Positions 56,576 through 64,000 of a DNA stretch of 64,000 nucleotides are shown here, one piece after another (positions within the stretch are counted from its first letter, which is position 1; every line of letters starts with the position of its first letter). The translations under genes and the position numbers were made by a program. This stretch comes from Acidobacteria bacterium Ga0074141 (GTDB lineage Bacteria; Acidobacteriota; Blastocatellia; Pyrinomonadales; Pyrinomonadaceae): NCBI GenBank assembly GCA_001464665.1, contig LNDP01000014.1, positions 124,001 through 188,000 of the forward strand, in the 5' to 3' direction. The notes below the pieces were generated by a model. That model saw nothing but the letters and a program-made list of their open reading frames with translations, searched no databases and had not been told where the DNA came from.

Positions 56576-58070
56576 AAAAGTAGTGATAATCGGGGCCGGC
56601 ATCGGCGGCCTCGGCACCGCCGGCCTCTTTGCAAAAAAAGGCTACGACGTAACCGTGCTCGAAAAGAACGAGCACGCCGGCGGTAGAGCAAATATCTTTG
56701 AGTCCGAGGGCTTTCGGTTCGATATGGGGCCGTCATGGTATCTTGCCCCGGACCTTTTTGAGCACTACTTTGAACTCTTAGGCGAACGGGTCGAGGACCA
56801 TCTTGACCTCGTACGGCTCTCGCCTTCGTATCGCATTTTTTTCCAGGGCGACCCCGCAACGCTTGAGATCCATTCGGATATCGAAAAGGACGGCAGGACG
56901 TTTGACGCGATCGAGCCCGGCTCTTCGGAAATGCTCAAGAAGTATCTGGCGCAGTCGGAGTATCAGTATGAGGTGGCGACGCAGCACTTCATGTATAAGA
57001 ACTACGACACCGTCTTTGATTTCTTCAACAAGCGTGTGATGACGGAAGGGCAAAAGCTTTCGGTCTTTTCGAAGATGCACAACTTCGTTACTCGGTTCTT
57101 CAAATCCAGAAAGCTGCAGCAGGTGATGGAATACACGATGGTCTTTCTCGGCACTTCGCCGTACGAGGCACCGGCCATCTATAACCTGATGTCGCACATG
57201 GATTTCAATCAGGGCGTGTTCTATCCGCAGGGTGGTTTTTACGAGCTGATCAAGGCACTGGTTCGCGTTGCAGAAAAGAACGGAGCGAAGGTCCGTACGA
57301 ACTCAGCAGTCGCGGAGATACTCGTCAGCAACGGTAAGGCGAGCGGCGTAAGGCTGGAAAGCGGCGAGGTGGTTGAAGCGGACATCGTTATCTCGAATGC
57401 CGACTACCAATTTACCGAGACGCAGCTTTTGCACGAAAAGGCACAGACCTACAAGAAGAAGTACTGGGACAAAAAGGTGCTTGCTCCATCTGCCTTCATT
57501 CTTTACCTCGGCGTAAAGGAAAAGATGCCGCAGCTTATCCATCACAACCTGCTTTTCAGCGACGATTGGCGAAAGAACTTTGACGAGATCTACAAGGACC
57601 CGAAGCTGCCGAACGAGCCTTCGCTATACGTTTGCGCTCCTTCGGTGACGGACCCGAACGTTGCTCCTGAGGGCAAAGAGAATCTTTTCGTACTGGTGCC
57701 GATAGCTTCGGGACTCGAGATAACGGAGGAACGGAAGCAAGAGTACGCCGACCACGTTCTTGAAAGGATGGAACGCGAAATGGGACTCGAGGGATTGCGG
57801 GAAAAGATCGAGTACATGCGGATCTACACAGTCGATGATTTTCTGAACGACTACAACAGCTTCAAGGGCACGGCCCTCGGCCTTGCCCATACCATCTGGC
57901 AGACGGCGATCTTCCGGCCGAACAATCGCTCAAAGAAGGTAAGCAATTTGTTTTACGTCGGTGCGGGGACGAATCCGGGTATCGGCACGCAGATATGTCT
58001 GATCAGTGCCGAGCTTGTCTATAAACGCGTCCACGGGATCAAGACCGCCGAGCCCTTGACGGCTCTTTAG
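56568..58070 (+). CDS. crtI: Phytoene desaturase
   Basis: 500 aa from ATG 56568. FAD-dependent CrtI: KKVVIIGAGIGGLGTAGLFAKKGYDVTVLEK with the GG doublet, then GGRANIFESEGFRFDMGPSWYL, and the C-terminal NLFYVGAGTNPGIGTQICLISAELV. Turns phytoene into lycopene or a similar conjugated product. Translationally coupled to crtB. Ends four bases before the stop of the convergent prenyltransferase. Confidence 0.96.
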   Translation: MNKKVVIIGAGIGGLGTAGLFAKKGYDVTVLEKNEHAGGRANIFESEGFRFDMGPSWYLAPDLFEHYFELLGERVEDHLDLVRLSPSYRIFFQGDPATLEIHSDIEKDGRTFDAIEPGSSEMLKKYLAQSEYQYEVATQHFMYKNYDTVFDFFNKRVMTEGQKLSVFSKMHNFVTRFFKSRKLQQVMEYTMVFLGTSPYEAPAIYNLMSHMDFNQGVFYPQGGFYELIKALVRVAEKNGAKVRTNSAVAEILVSNGKASGVRLESGEVVEADIVISNADYQFTETQLLHEKAQTYKKKYWDKKVLAPSAFILYLGVKEKMPQLIHHNLLFSDDWRKNFDEIYKDPKLPNEPSLYVCAPSVTDPNVAPEGKENLFVLVPIASGLEITEERKQEYADHVLERMEREMGLEGLREKIEYMRIYTVDDFLNDYNSFKGTALGLAHTIWQTAIFRPNNRSKKVSNLFYVGAGTNPGIGTQICLISAELVYKRVHGIKTAEPLTAL

Positions 58071-58912
58071 AAGGCTTTCGGGCCGAAGATGTACCAAAAG
58101 AGCAGGAATCCGGCGGCTGCATTTACCAACGGAAACCGTCGGTAAACGTTGAAGATGCCGTCGTCGTCGCTTGATGCAAACGAGATAGCGATCATCACGG
58201 TGAAAACGGCTGCAAGCACGACCGCCGCCCATCCGATGAATGCATACGCGAGCGCGGCCGAAGCTAAGTAGAGAGCGAGGCAATAGATCAAGGTTCCGGT
58301 GCGGCCAAGGAGCGTTGCGACTGTCGAGATACCTGCCTCGCGGTCGGCTTCGATGTCCGGGATGGCGGAATAGGCGTGCATCGCCATTGTCCAAAGGCCG
58401 CCGGCGATGATGGTCGCGACCGGTGGGAAGTCGCCGAAGATCAGCTGATAGGCGAAGGCACCGGGGAAAACGTAGAGCACGTTGAACGCGGAATCGAGAA
58501 CAGGTTTCGTTTTTGCCCTGATCGGCGGGGCCGAGTAAAAGACCGAAAAGAAGATAAACAGGCTCATCGATAGCATAGCTGCCGGCCAGAGAGCGGGAAG
58601 CAGGATGACGAACGGCAGACTCGTCGCGAGGATGGCCAAAGCGAGCGGCCGGCGTTTATCAGGTGTTACAAGACCTTCATAATCGGCTTTTTTAGGGTTG
58701 CGACGATCGGTCTCGTAGTCGAAAATATCATTTATGCCATAGATAAGAAGGTTGGCAGGAAGAAGGAAATACAACCCGTAAACGAGTGCCGGTAGTGTGA
58801 TCAACTGGTCCGGTGACGTAATAGCCGCGGCAAGGCCGACAAGATACGGCCCAAAAACGTAGATCCAAAATCGAGGCCTGCTGATTTGCAGAAAATAGGC
58901 GGCTTTCGGCAC
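58067..58912 (-). CDS. UbiA-type prenyltransferase, probable lycopene elongase
   Basis: 281 aa, about eight membrane helices. Two Asp-rich prenyl-diphosphate motifs: LIYGINDIFDYETDRRN and IPDIEADREAGISTVATLLGRTG. This pattern and the position next to crtB/crtI and a CruF-type protein match bacterial and haloarchaeal lycopene elongases (LyeJ/CrtEb), which add C5 units to make C50 carotenoids. Other UbiA transferases remain possible. It is encoded opposite crtI and divergently from the CruF-IDI gene, 20 bases apart. Confidence 0.85.
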   Translation of the reverse strand: MPKAAYFLQISRPRFWIYVFGPYLVGLAAAITSPDQLITLPALVYGLYFLLPANLLIYGINDIFDYETDRRNPKKADYEGLVTPDKRRPLALAILATSLPFVILLPALWPAAMLSMSLFIFFSVFYSAPPIRAKTKPVLDSAFNVLYVFPGAFAYQLIFGDFPPVATIIAGGLWTMAMHAYSAIPDIEADREAGISTVATLLGRTGTLIYCLALYLASAALAYAFIGWAAVVLAAVFTVMIAISFASSDDDGIFNVYRRFPLVNAAAGFLLFWYIFGPKAF

Positions 58913-58932
58913 AAAGCGAGTATATCTCAGCG

Positions 58933-60219
58933 GTGATAAACTTTCACAAACAGACCATCTGGGCTCTTGCGGTCGCAGTTTTTCTAGCGGTCAGCGCGTT
59001 CTTTATGGCGAACGTGCCGATGCCGCCGTGGTCGAAGTACATCTCGCCGGTGAACATCGTTTTGTTTGCCTTGCCGAGCCTTTGGGCCGTGCGGCGATGG
59101 CTTGGCTGGCGGGATGGCTCGATCTTTGTTGGAGTGCTTAGCCTCTACGCACTGGCCATCGAGACCTCGGCGATCATCACGGGCTTTCCCTACGGTCACT
59201 TCGCCTATTCTGAGCATCTTGGCTATCGGCTGTTCGGATATGCACCATGGACGGTGGCTTTCGCATGGACGCCGCTTGCCCTTGGGGCGTATGCGATCGC
59301 GAGAAACATTTCGGGGTCGAGGCTTGCCCGCTTAATACTTGTCCCGGTTCTGCTCACGCTTTTCGATGTGGTGCTCGACCCCGGTGCGGTCTATCTTGGA
59401 TTCTGGAAGTATCCGGAGGGTGGTTGGTTTTACGGGGTTCCGTGGACGAACTTTGCCGGCTGGCTGCTTTCGGGCTTCATCGGTGCGGTGCTTATCGAGG
59501 TCATGGTCGCCCGCTTTCGGCCTTTGCTCCCGACGCCGGTTCAGTTGTCGATAAGCGTGATCTTCATTGTCTTTTTCTGGACTGCGTTTGCGTTCTTTGC
59601 CTCAATGGAAGAGCCGGCACTCCTTGGGACGCTTCTTGTTTTCGGGATGGTCGTGCTCTATCGACGGTTCCAATATCGATTTGACGACATGATAGTTATG
59701 GTCGATGAGGACAATAATCCGGTGAGGACCGAGCAGAAGCTTATTGCCCACAATGGCTACACAAAGCGGCACCGTGCCTTTTCAGTTTTCATCTTTAATT
59801 CACAGGGCGAACTGTTGCTACAACAGCGGGCATTTGGGAAAAAGACTTGGCCGGGTGTTTGGTCAAATTCGTGCTGCGGGCACGTGATGCTCCACGAAAC
59901 GGTCGAGGCCGCGGCGAAGCGGCGAGTCAAATACGAGCTTGGGCTTTCGGGCGTCGAGCTCAAGATGGCGTTGCCGGATTTTCGCTACATTGCGGAGAAG
60001 GACGGGATCGTGGAGAACGAGATCTGCCCGGTGTTCATCGGCTTTACTGATAAAGAGCCGCGGCCCAACCCGGATGAGGTAGCTTCGGTCAGATGGCAGC
60101 CGTGGGACGAGTTCCTTAATGAGGCTCGCAGGCCAGATACGGAGCTTTCACCATGGTGCATTCTGGAGGCCGAACAGCTCGCCGAAGTTCCTGCACTCAA
60201 GTCAAAGTTGAACCGCTGA
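58933..60219 (+). CDS. Fusion of CruF-type carotenoid hydratase and isopentenyl-diphosphate isomerase
   Basis: 428 aa from GTG 58933. Residues 1-250 are a multi-helix membrane domain of the CruF/DUF422 carotenoid family: HFAYSEHLGYRLFGYAPWTVAFAW, FDVVLDPGAVYLGFWKYPEGGWFYGVPWTNFAGWL. Residues 253-428 are a complete type 1 IDI of the Nudix fold: KRHRAFSVFIFNSQGELLLQQRA, WPGVWSNSCCGHVMLHETVEAAAKRR with the catalytic Cys, and KDGIVENEICPVF with the catalytic Glu. IDI converts IPP to DMAPP, the likely C5 donor of the neighbouring prenyltransferase. The fusion is unusual; no frameshift or stop separates the parts. Confidence 0.9.
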   Translation: MINFHKQTIWALAVAVFLAVSAFFMANVPMPPWSKYISPVNIVLFALPSLWAVRRWLGWRDGSIFVGVLSLYALAIETSAIITGFPYGHFAYSEHLGYRLFGYAPWTVAFAWTPLALGAYAIARNISGSRLARLILVPVLLTLFDVVLDPGAVYLGFWKYPEGGWFYGVPWTNFAGWLLSGFIGAVLIEVMVARFRPLLPTPVQLSISVIFIVFFWTAFAFFASMEEPALLGTLLVFGMVVLYRRFQYRFDDMIVMVDEDNNPVRTEQKLIAHNGYTKRHRAFSVFIFNSQGELLLQQRAFGKKTWPGVWSNSCCGHVMLHETVEAAAKRRVKYELGLSGVELKMALPDFRYIAEKDGIVENEICPVFIGFTDKEPRPNPDEVASVRWQPWDEFLNEARRPDTELSPWCILEAEQLAEVPALKSKLNR

Positions 60220-60261
60220 TGTGATAACCTGAGCGTATTCTAACCTTTCGAGGAAACCTAA

Positions 60262-61341
60262 ATGAAAAGACTTATCGGATACGTATTTGTCGCGCTTCTC
60301 CTGCTCAATCCCGTAGCTCTCTTTGCCCAAAAATCCTCCGGAACTGAGATCAAACAGCTTCAGGGCCCACAGAATCCGCGGCTCGGTTTTGTGATTCATG
60401 GCGGAGCGGGCGTCATCTCGCGGGGATCGCTCTCGCCTGAACGCGAAAAGGAATATAGGGCAAAGCTTGAAGAGGCGTTGATGGCCGGTTACAAGGCATT
60501 GCAGGCGGGCAAGTCCAGCCTTGATGCGGTCGAGATCGCGATCAGAATCCTCGAAGATTCGCCGCTATTTAATGCCGGAAAGGGAGCAGTCTTTACTAAC
60601 GAAGGCAAGAACGAACTCGACGCTTCGATAATGGACGGAAAGACGCTCGGTGCCGGTGCGGTTGCCGGGCTGACGCGGGTGAAGAACCCGATCACGCTTG
60701 CCCGTTCGGTGATGGAAAAAAGCGAGCACGTAATGATGGTCGGTGCGGGCGCGGAAAAATTTGCCGAACAGCAAAAAATCGAACTCGTTGACCCGAAATA
60801 TTTTTGGACGGAATCACGGTGGAATTCACTTCAGCGGATCTTGAAACAAGAGAAAGAGAAGCAAGAGAAGCAAGAGAAAAGCAAGATCTCCGGCAGTTTG
60901 ATCGAGGCCGAGAAGCCGGAGAACAAGTTCGGGACAGTCGGAGCGGTCGCTCTTGATAAGGACGGAAATCTCGCCGCGGGCACCTCGACAGGCGGGATGA
61001 CAAACAAGCGCTTTGGCCGTGTCGGCGATGCTCCGATAATCGGTGCGGGAACGTATGCGAACAACGAGACCTGTGCGGTTTCGGCAACGGGGTGGGGCGA
61101 GTTCTTTATCCGGCTATCGGTCGCCCGTGATATTTCTTCGTTAATGGAATACCGAGCGATGACCGTCCAACAGGCGGCTGACCTTGTGATCAAGACAAAG
61201 CTTCAGAAACTCGGCGGCGACGGCGGTGTTATCGCCGTGGATAAATTCGGCAACATCGGCGTTTCGTTCAATTCCGAGGGAATGTATCGCGCGTACATTA
61301 ATGCGGACGGCAAGCCCGTCGTCGAGATCTATAAGGACTAG
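60262..61341 (+). CDS. Secreted isoaspartyl peptidase / asparaginase
   Basis: 359 aa. Signal peptide 1-22 (LIGYVFVALLLLNPVALFA). The catalytic Thr is T225 in KFGTVGAVALDKDGN; other family features are VIHGGAGVIS, FNAGKGAVFTNEGKNELDASIMDG and STGGMTNKRFGRVGDAPIIGAGTYA. Same fold as the iaaA product at 17079 but exported. The loop before the nucleophile is lengthened by a Lys/Glu/Gln repeat (KQEKEKQEKQEK, 195-206). Cleaves beta-aspartyl peptides outside the cytoplasm; start supported by GAGGAAAC. Confidence 0.94.
   Translation: MKRLIGYVFVALLLLNPVALFAQKSSGTEIKQLQGPQNPRLGFVIHGGAGVISRGSLSPEREKEYRAKLEEALMAGYKALQAGKSSLDAVEIAIRILEDSPLFNAGKGAVFTNEGKNELDASIMDGKTLGAGAVAGLTRVKNPITLARSVMEKSEHVMMVGAGAEKFAEQQKIELVDPKYFWTESRWNSLQRILKQEKEKQEKQEKSKISGSLIEAEKPENKFGTVGAVALDKDGNLAAGTSTGGMTNKRFGRVGDAPIIGAGTYANNETCAVSATGWGEFFIRLSVARDISSLMEYRAMTVQQAADLVIKTKLQKLGGDGGVIAVDKFGNIGVSFNSEGMYRAYINADGKPVVEIYKD
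60843..60881 (+). repeat. Tandem CAAGAGAAA-type repeat inside the secreted peptidase
   Basis: Imperfect nine-base copies (CAAGAGAAA, CAAGAGAAG) coding Lys/Glu/Gln just before the autocleavage loop. Confidence 0.65.
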
Positions 61342-61347
61342 CCAGAG

Positions 61348-62625
61348 ATGCGAAGCGCGGAGATCATTGCTGTTGGGTCGGAACTTTTGACCCCGGAAAA
61401 GACGGATACCAATAGCCTTTGGCTAACGGAGAAGCTTGGCGAGGTCGGCATCAGCGTGATGCTGAAAACGATCGTCGGCGATGACGAGCCGCGCTTGAAA
61501 GAGGCGATCCAGGACGCATTAAAGCGTTCGGATGTTGTGATAACGACCGGCGGGCTTGGGCCGACCGAGGACGACATCACCCGTCAGGTCGCGGCAAAAG
61601 CACTCGGCCGCGAGCTTGTTCATCGGCCGGAGCTTGAGGCGGAACTGCGAAAGCGTTTTCGTAAGTTCGGCCGGGAGATGCCGGAGATCAATGTCCGGCA
61701 AGCCTATGTGATCGAAGGTGCAGAGCCGCTTGCTAACCCGAACGGGTCGGCGCCCGGGCTTTTTGTCGAGGACAATGGCCGGACGCTCGTCGTGCTCCCC
61801 GGGCCGCCGCGGGAGCTGAAGCCGATGTTTGAGAGTCAGGTGCTGCCTCGGCTCGAAAGGCTTGGCGATGGAATGATCGTCCGGCGGCGGGTGCTGATGG
61901 TCTCCGGAATGGGCGAATCGGCAATAGACGAAAAGATCGCTCCGGTCTATCAGAAGTACGAGAACGTGCGGACCGCGCTTCTTTTTACGAAGACGGAGGT
62001 GCAGATTCACTTCTATGCGAAGGCCGACGATGGCGCATCTGCGGAAGTTGTACTTACCGAAATCGTCGAAAGAAGTACAGCGGAACTCGGCGATGCTGTT
62101 TTCTCGACCGATGGCGAGGCGATGGAAGAGGTGATCGGCCGGATGTTGCGCGAACGCGGAGAAACGCTCGCGCTCGCCGAGAGCTGCACGGGCGGATTGA
62201 TCGGCCGGCGAGTGACTGAGGTTCCCGGGTCTTCGGACTACTTTCTTGAGGGGGCTATCACATATTCGAACGCGGCAAAAACGCGTGTGTTAGGAGTTCC
62301 CGCGGAGACGATTGAGAAATTCGGGGCTGTCAGTGCGGAAACGGCAGAAGCGATGGCAGCCGGGATGCTTGAGCGTTCGGGAGCCGATCACGCGGTTTCT
62401 GTAACCGGTATTGCTGGGCCCGGTGGTGGCAGTGAGGAAAAGCCGGTTGGCACGGTTTTCATTGGAATTGCAAATAACCAAGGTGTCCGTTCGGTCAAGA
62501 TAGTTCTTCCTGGCGATCGCTACCTCATCCGATGGCGAGCGAGCCAGGCGGCACTTGATGTGCTTCGGCGGTCTCTTTTACGGGCTGACAGATCTTCAGG
62601 AGGACGCGATTACAGCCTTACTTGA
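61348..62625 (+). CDS. cinA: CinA-family protein (COG1058 plus nicotinamide-nucleotide amidase)
   Basis: 425 aa. N-terminal MoaB-like COG1058 domain (AEIIAVGSELLTPEKTDTN, TTGGLGPTEDDITRQ, VVLPGPPRELKPMF) and C-terminal PncC amidase domain (LALAESCTGGLIGRRVTEVPGSSDYFLEGAITYSNAAK, GIAGPGGGSEEKPVGTVFIGIA) with the catalytic Ser/Lys/Tyr set. Salvages pyridine nucleotides and is linked to competence in some bacteria. Six bases after the peptidase gene; overlaps the next gene. Confidence 0.95.
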   Translation: MRSAEIIAVGSELLTPEKTDTNSLWLTEKLGEVGISVMLKTIVGDDEPRLKEAIQDALKRSDVVITTGGLGPTEDDITRQVAAKALGRELVHRPELEAELRKRFRKFGREMPEINVRQAYVIEGAEPLANPNGSAPGLFVEDNGRTLVVLPGPPRELKPMFESQVLPRLERLGDGMIVRRRVLMVSGMGESAIDEKIAPVYQKYENVRTALLFTKTEVQIHFYAKADDGASAEVVLTEIVERSTAELGDAVFSTDGEAMEEVIGRMLRERGETLALAESCTGGLIGRRVTEVPGSSDYFLEGAITYSNAAKTRVLGVPAETIEKFGAVSAETAEAMAAGMLERSGADHAVSVTGIAGPGGGSEEKPVGTVFIGIANNQGVRSVKIVLPGDRYLIRWRASQAALDVLRRSLLRADRSSGGRDYSLT

Positions 62626-63355
62626 ACGGTTAAAAAGGACGCTTAAAGAACTCGGTCATCTGACCCCGATGGCGTTCGTCGCGACGTTCCTTCCAGTTGT
62701 CGGCAGCACATTTTTGATCGCGTTTCTCGTGCCGATCGGAGATTCGCTAAAAGCTGAACCGATTGCCGGGATGGCCTTTTACGCGGCGGGCGTGATCGCA
62801 TTCTGCGGCCTTTCGCTTTTGCCGACGAACGTCATTGGCCTTGTTGGCGGATTTGCATTCGGCTTTGGCCCGGGCCTTGCTGTGCTTATCCTCAGCATCG
62901 TTGCGGCCGCGTTCTTTTCGTATCTAGTTTATCGAAGGATCGGTTCCCGCCGGTTTGCCGACATAATTGAGAAGCACCCGCGTTCGGCCGCCGTTTACCA
63001 TGCACTTCTTCGCGAGAGCCCGGCCCGCACCCTCTCGATCATATTCCTTGTGCGGCTCTCGATCGTTATGCCGTTTTCGCTTACTAATTTTCTCTTGGCT
63101 TCCGCCCGTGTTCCGGTCCTCGCCTTTTGCGTCGGAACGTTCTTCGGGATGCTGCCTCGCTCGGCCGCTGTGGCATTTGTCGGCTCCGGGCTTTCCGAAC
63201 TCGATCTTCAGGACCGCGGCGACATTTTATTTCTAGCCTTCGGCATCGCTGCAACTATAGCAACGATGGTTGTTATAACAGTGATCAGCCGCAGAGCCCT
63301 CGACCGGTTGACGGCGGAAAGCGGATCTGCCAAAACCGAGGTTCAGACAACCTAA
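62558..63355 (+). CDS. VTT-domain (TVP38/TMEM64-like) membrane protein
   Basis: 265 aa from ATG 62558. Five to six membrane helices with the VTT core: LLPTNVIGLVGGFAFGFGPGLAVLILSIVAAAFFSYLVYRRIG, SIIFLVRLSIVMPFSLTNFLLASARVPVLAFCVGTFFGMLPRS. Bacterial members of this family (DedA relatives) are lipid or ion handling proteins. The start is uncertain: it overlaps cinA by about 68 bases. A perfect AGGAGG (62598-62603) lies five bases before an in-frame ATT at 62609, which would leave only a 17-base overlap. Confidence 0.85.
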   Translation: MCFGGLFYGLTDLQEDAITALLERLKRTLKELGHLTPMAFVATFLPVVGSTFLIAFLVPIGDSLKAEPIAGMAFYAAGVIAFCGLSLLPTNVIGLVGGFAFGFGPGLAVLILSIVAAAFFSYLVYRRIGSRRFADIIEKHPRSAAVYHALLRESPARTLSIIFLVRLSIVMPFSLTNFLLASARVPVLAFCVGTFFGMLPRSAAVAFVGSGLSELDLQDRGDILFLAFGIAATIATMVVITVISRRALDRLTAESGSAKTEVQTT

Positions 63356-63492
63356 CTCTTGCTTTTTCTGGCATTAAAGCAGAAAATCACGGAATGGCTT
63401 CTTGGCCGCCTGGGTCAAACGGAACTTTTTCTGTTCGGCATCGTGTAATCAAGATGGCTGCGGCTAACTGCGGCCGCTCTGAGGAACAAAAG

Positions 63493-64000
63493 ATGATACG
63501 AATCAGTGCTTTAGCTCGCCTCCGCGTACCTGTTACTTTATTGCTTCTGCTTGCTTTGCTTGCTCCGGTTCCGGCAATGGCGTCGAACAATGGGAAGAAA
63601 AAGTTCAAGGAAGGCATGCGTCATGAGGTAGCCGAGGAATGGGACAAGGCGGCGGAGGCCTTCGCGATGGCAGTTGCGGAGAGCCCAAAGAATCCTGAAT
63701 ATCGCCTTCACCTTGTGCGATCGCTCTTTAATGCCTCGCAGATGTATATGAAACGCGGCCGGCTGGCGGCGGAGCAAAAGGACTATGAAGGGGCCTATGT
63801 TGCGTTCCGAAAGGCCTATGGCTTCGACCCCGTGAACGAGTTGGCACGCTCTGAGATGGCACGGATGATCCGCCTCCAGGAAGAGGCGATGGGCGGGCCG
63901 AAAAAGCCGATCGAGGGCGACGTAAGGCTTGTTCCGACATCCGGTGATCCAACAATGCCGCAGGGATTTCAGCTTCCTCAGCAGATGGAGAAGCTACGGG
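63493..64000 (+). CDS. Secreted TPR-leading protein, probable secretin N-terminus (cut by window edge)
   Basis: 169 residues seen. Signal peptide MIRISALARLRVPVTLLLLLALLAPVPAMA, then KKKFKEGMRHEVAEEWDKAAEAFAMAVAESPKNPEYRLHLVRSLFNASQMYMKRGRLAAE, TPR helices, and the start of a GDVRLVP region. This order (TPR, then a KxxVxLxPxS segment) is typical of acidobacterial type II/IV pilus secretins, but no secretin beta-domain is in the window. GAGGAAC precedes the ATG. Confidence 0.75.
   Translation, partial: MIRISALARLRVPVTLLLLLALLAPVPAMASNNGKKKFKEGMRHEVAEEWDKAAEAFAMAVAESPKNPEYRLHLVRSLFNASQMYMKRGRLAAEQKDYEGAYVAFRKAYGFDPVNELARSEMARMIRLQEEAMGGPKKPIEGDVRLVPTSGDPTMPQGFQLPQQMEKLR

Overview
The window looks like an Acidobacteriota chromosome, most likely class Blastocatellia (Pyrinomonadales-like). 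The reasons are the secreted TPR proteins with an LVPxxDLTGGxSxFVFRG motif after the signal peptide, a TPR-leading protein at the right edge that resembles acidobacterial secretins, moderately high GC, and short palindromic repeats read in frame inside conserved genes. This is inference from protein style; there is no rRNA here. Both edges cut genes (an EF-G-like GTPase at 1 and the TPR/secretin-like protein at 64000). No intergenic gap exceeds 300 bases, and I see no transposase, phage gene or CRISPR array.

Layout. 1-7.5 kb: EF-G paralogue, a methyltransferase split at a G tract, and two paralogous secreted TPR proteins around murB. 7.6-18.1 kb: carB, a beta-propeller-like protein, then a cyanophycin block (cyanophycinase, four-helix-bundle ORF, cyanophycin synthetase, an unknown coupled gene, and a convergent isoaspartyl peptidase). 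18.1-22.3 kb: a UPF0175/DUF3368 toxin-antitoxin pair between two copies of an ~85-bp palindromic repeat, then copA and its MerR regulator. 22.4-31.6 kb: a GEMM-type (c-di-GMP-I-like) riboswitch ahead of a CAP-domain protein, then housekeeping genes ispE, tRNA-Gln, prs, rplY, pth, rpsF, rpsR, rplI, dnaB, a DinB/YfiT protein and a NagX-like membrane protein. 31.6-41.2 kb: sucC, lipoproteins, pepA, smpB, tRNA-Gln, thioesterase, cysteine hydrolase and pcrA. 41.2-49 kb: a large secreted protein, then the minus-strand operon rplM-rpsI-rpsB-tsf-pyrH-frr with a Nudix hydrolase upstream. 49-53.2 kb: secreted or anchored proteins of unknown function, including a tandem paralogous pair. 53.3-64 kb: coaBC, a type 4/5 uracil-DNA glycosylase, a carotenoid cluster (crtB, crtI, UbiA-type prenyltransferase, CruF-IDI fusion), a secreted isoaspartyl peptidase, cinA, a VTT membrane protein and the start of the secretin-like gene.

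How genes fit together. CphA makes and CphB cleaves cyanophycin, and the adjacent isoaspartyl peptidase can split the released beta-aspartyl dipeptides, giving a full storage cycle in about 6 kb. The carotenoid block encodes C40 synthesis plus two activities found in C50 (bacterioruberin-type) pathways; the hydratase is fused to IPP isomerase, the enzyme that makes the DMAPP a prenyltransferase would consume. The MerR protein sits directly upstream of a 20-bp-spacer promoter driving copA.

The most unusual signal is repeat invasion of coding DNA. At least seven palindromic or inverted short-tandem-repeat insertions lie in frame in interdomain linkers or loops of carB (two), iaaA, copA (two), the NagX-like gene and coaBC. 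Related inverted arrays with unit lengths of 7, 8 and about 9-10 bases fill intergenic gaps, touch stop codons and bracket cargo genes (a four-helix-bundle ORF and a toxin-antitoxin pair).
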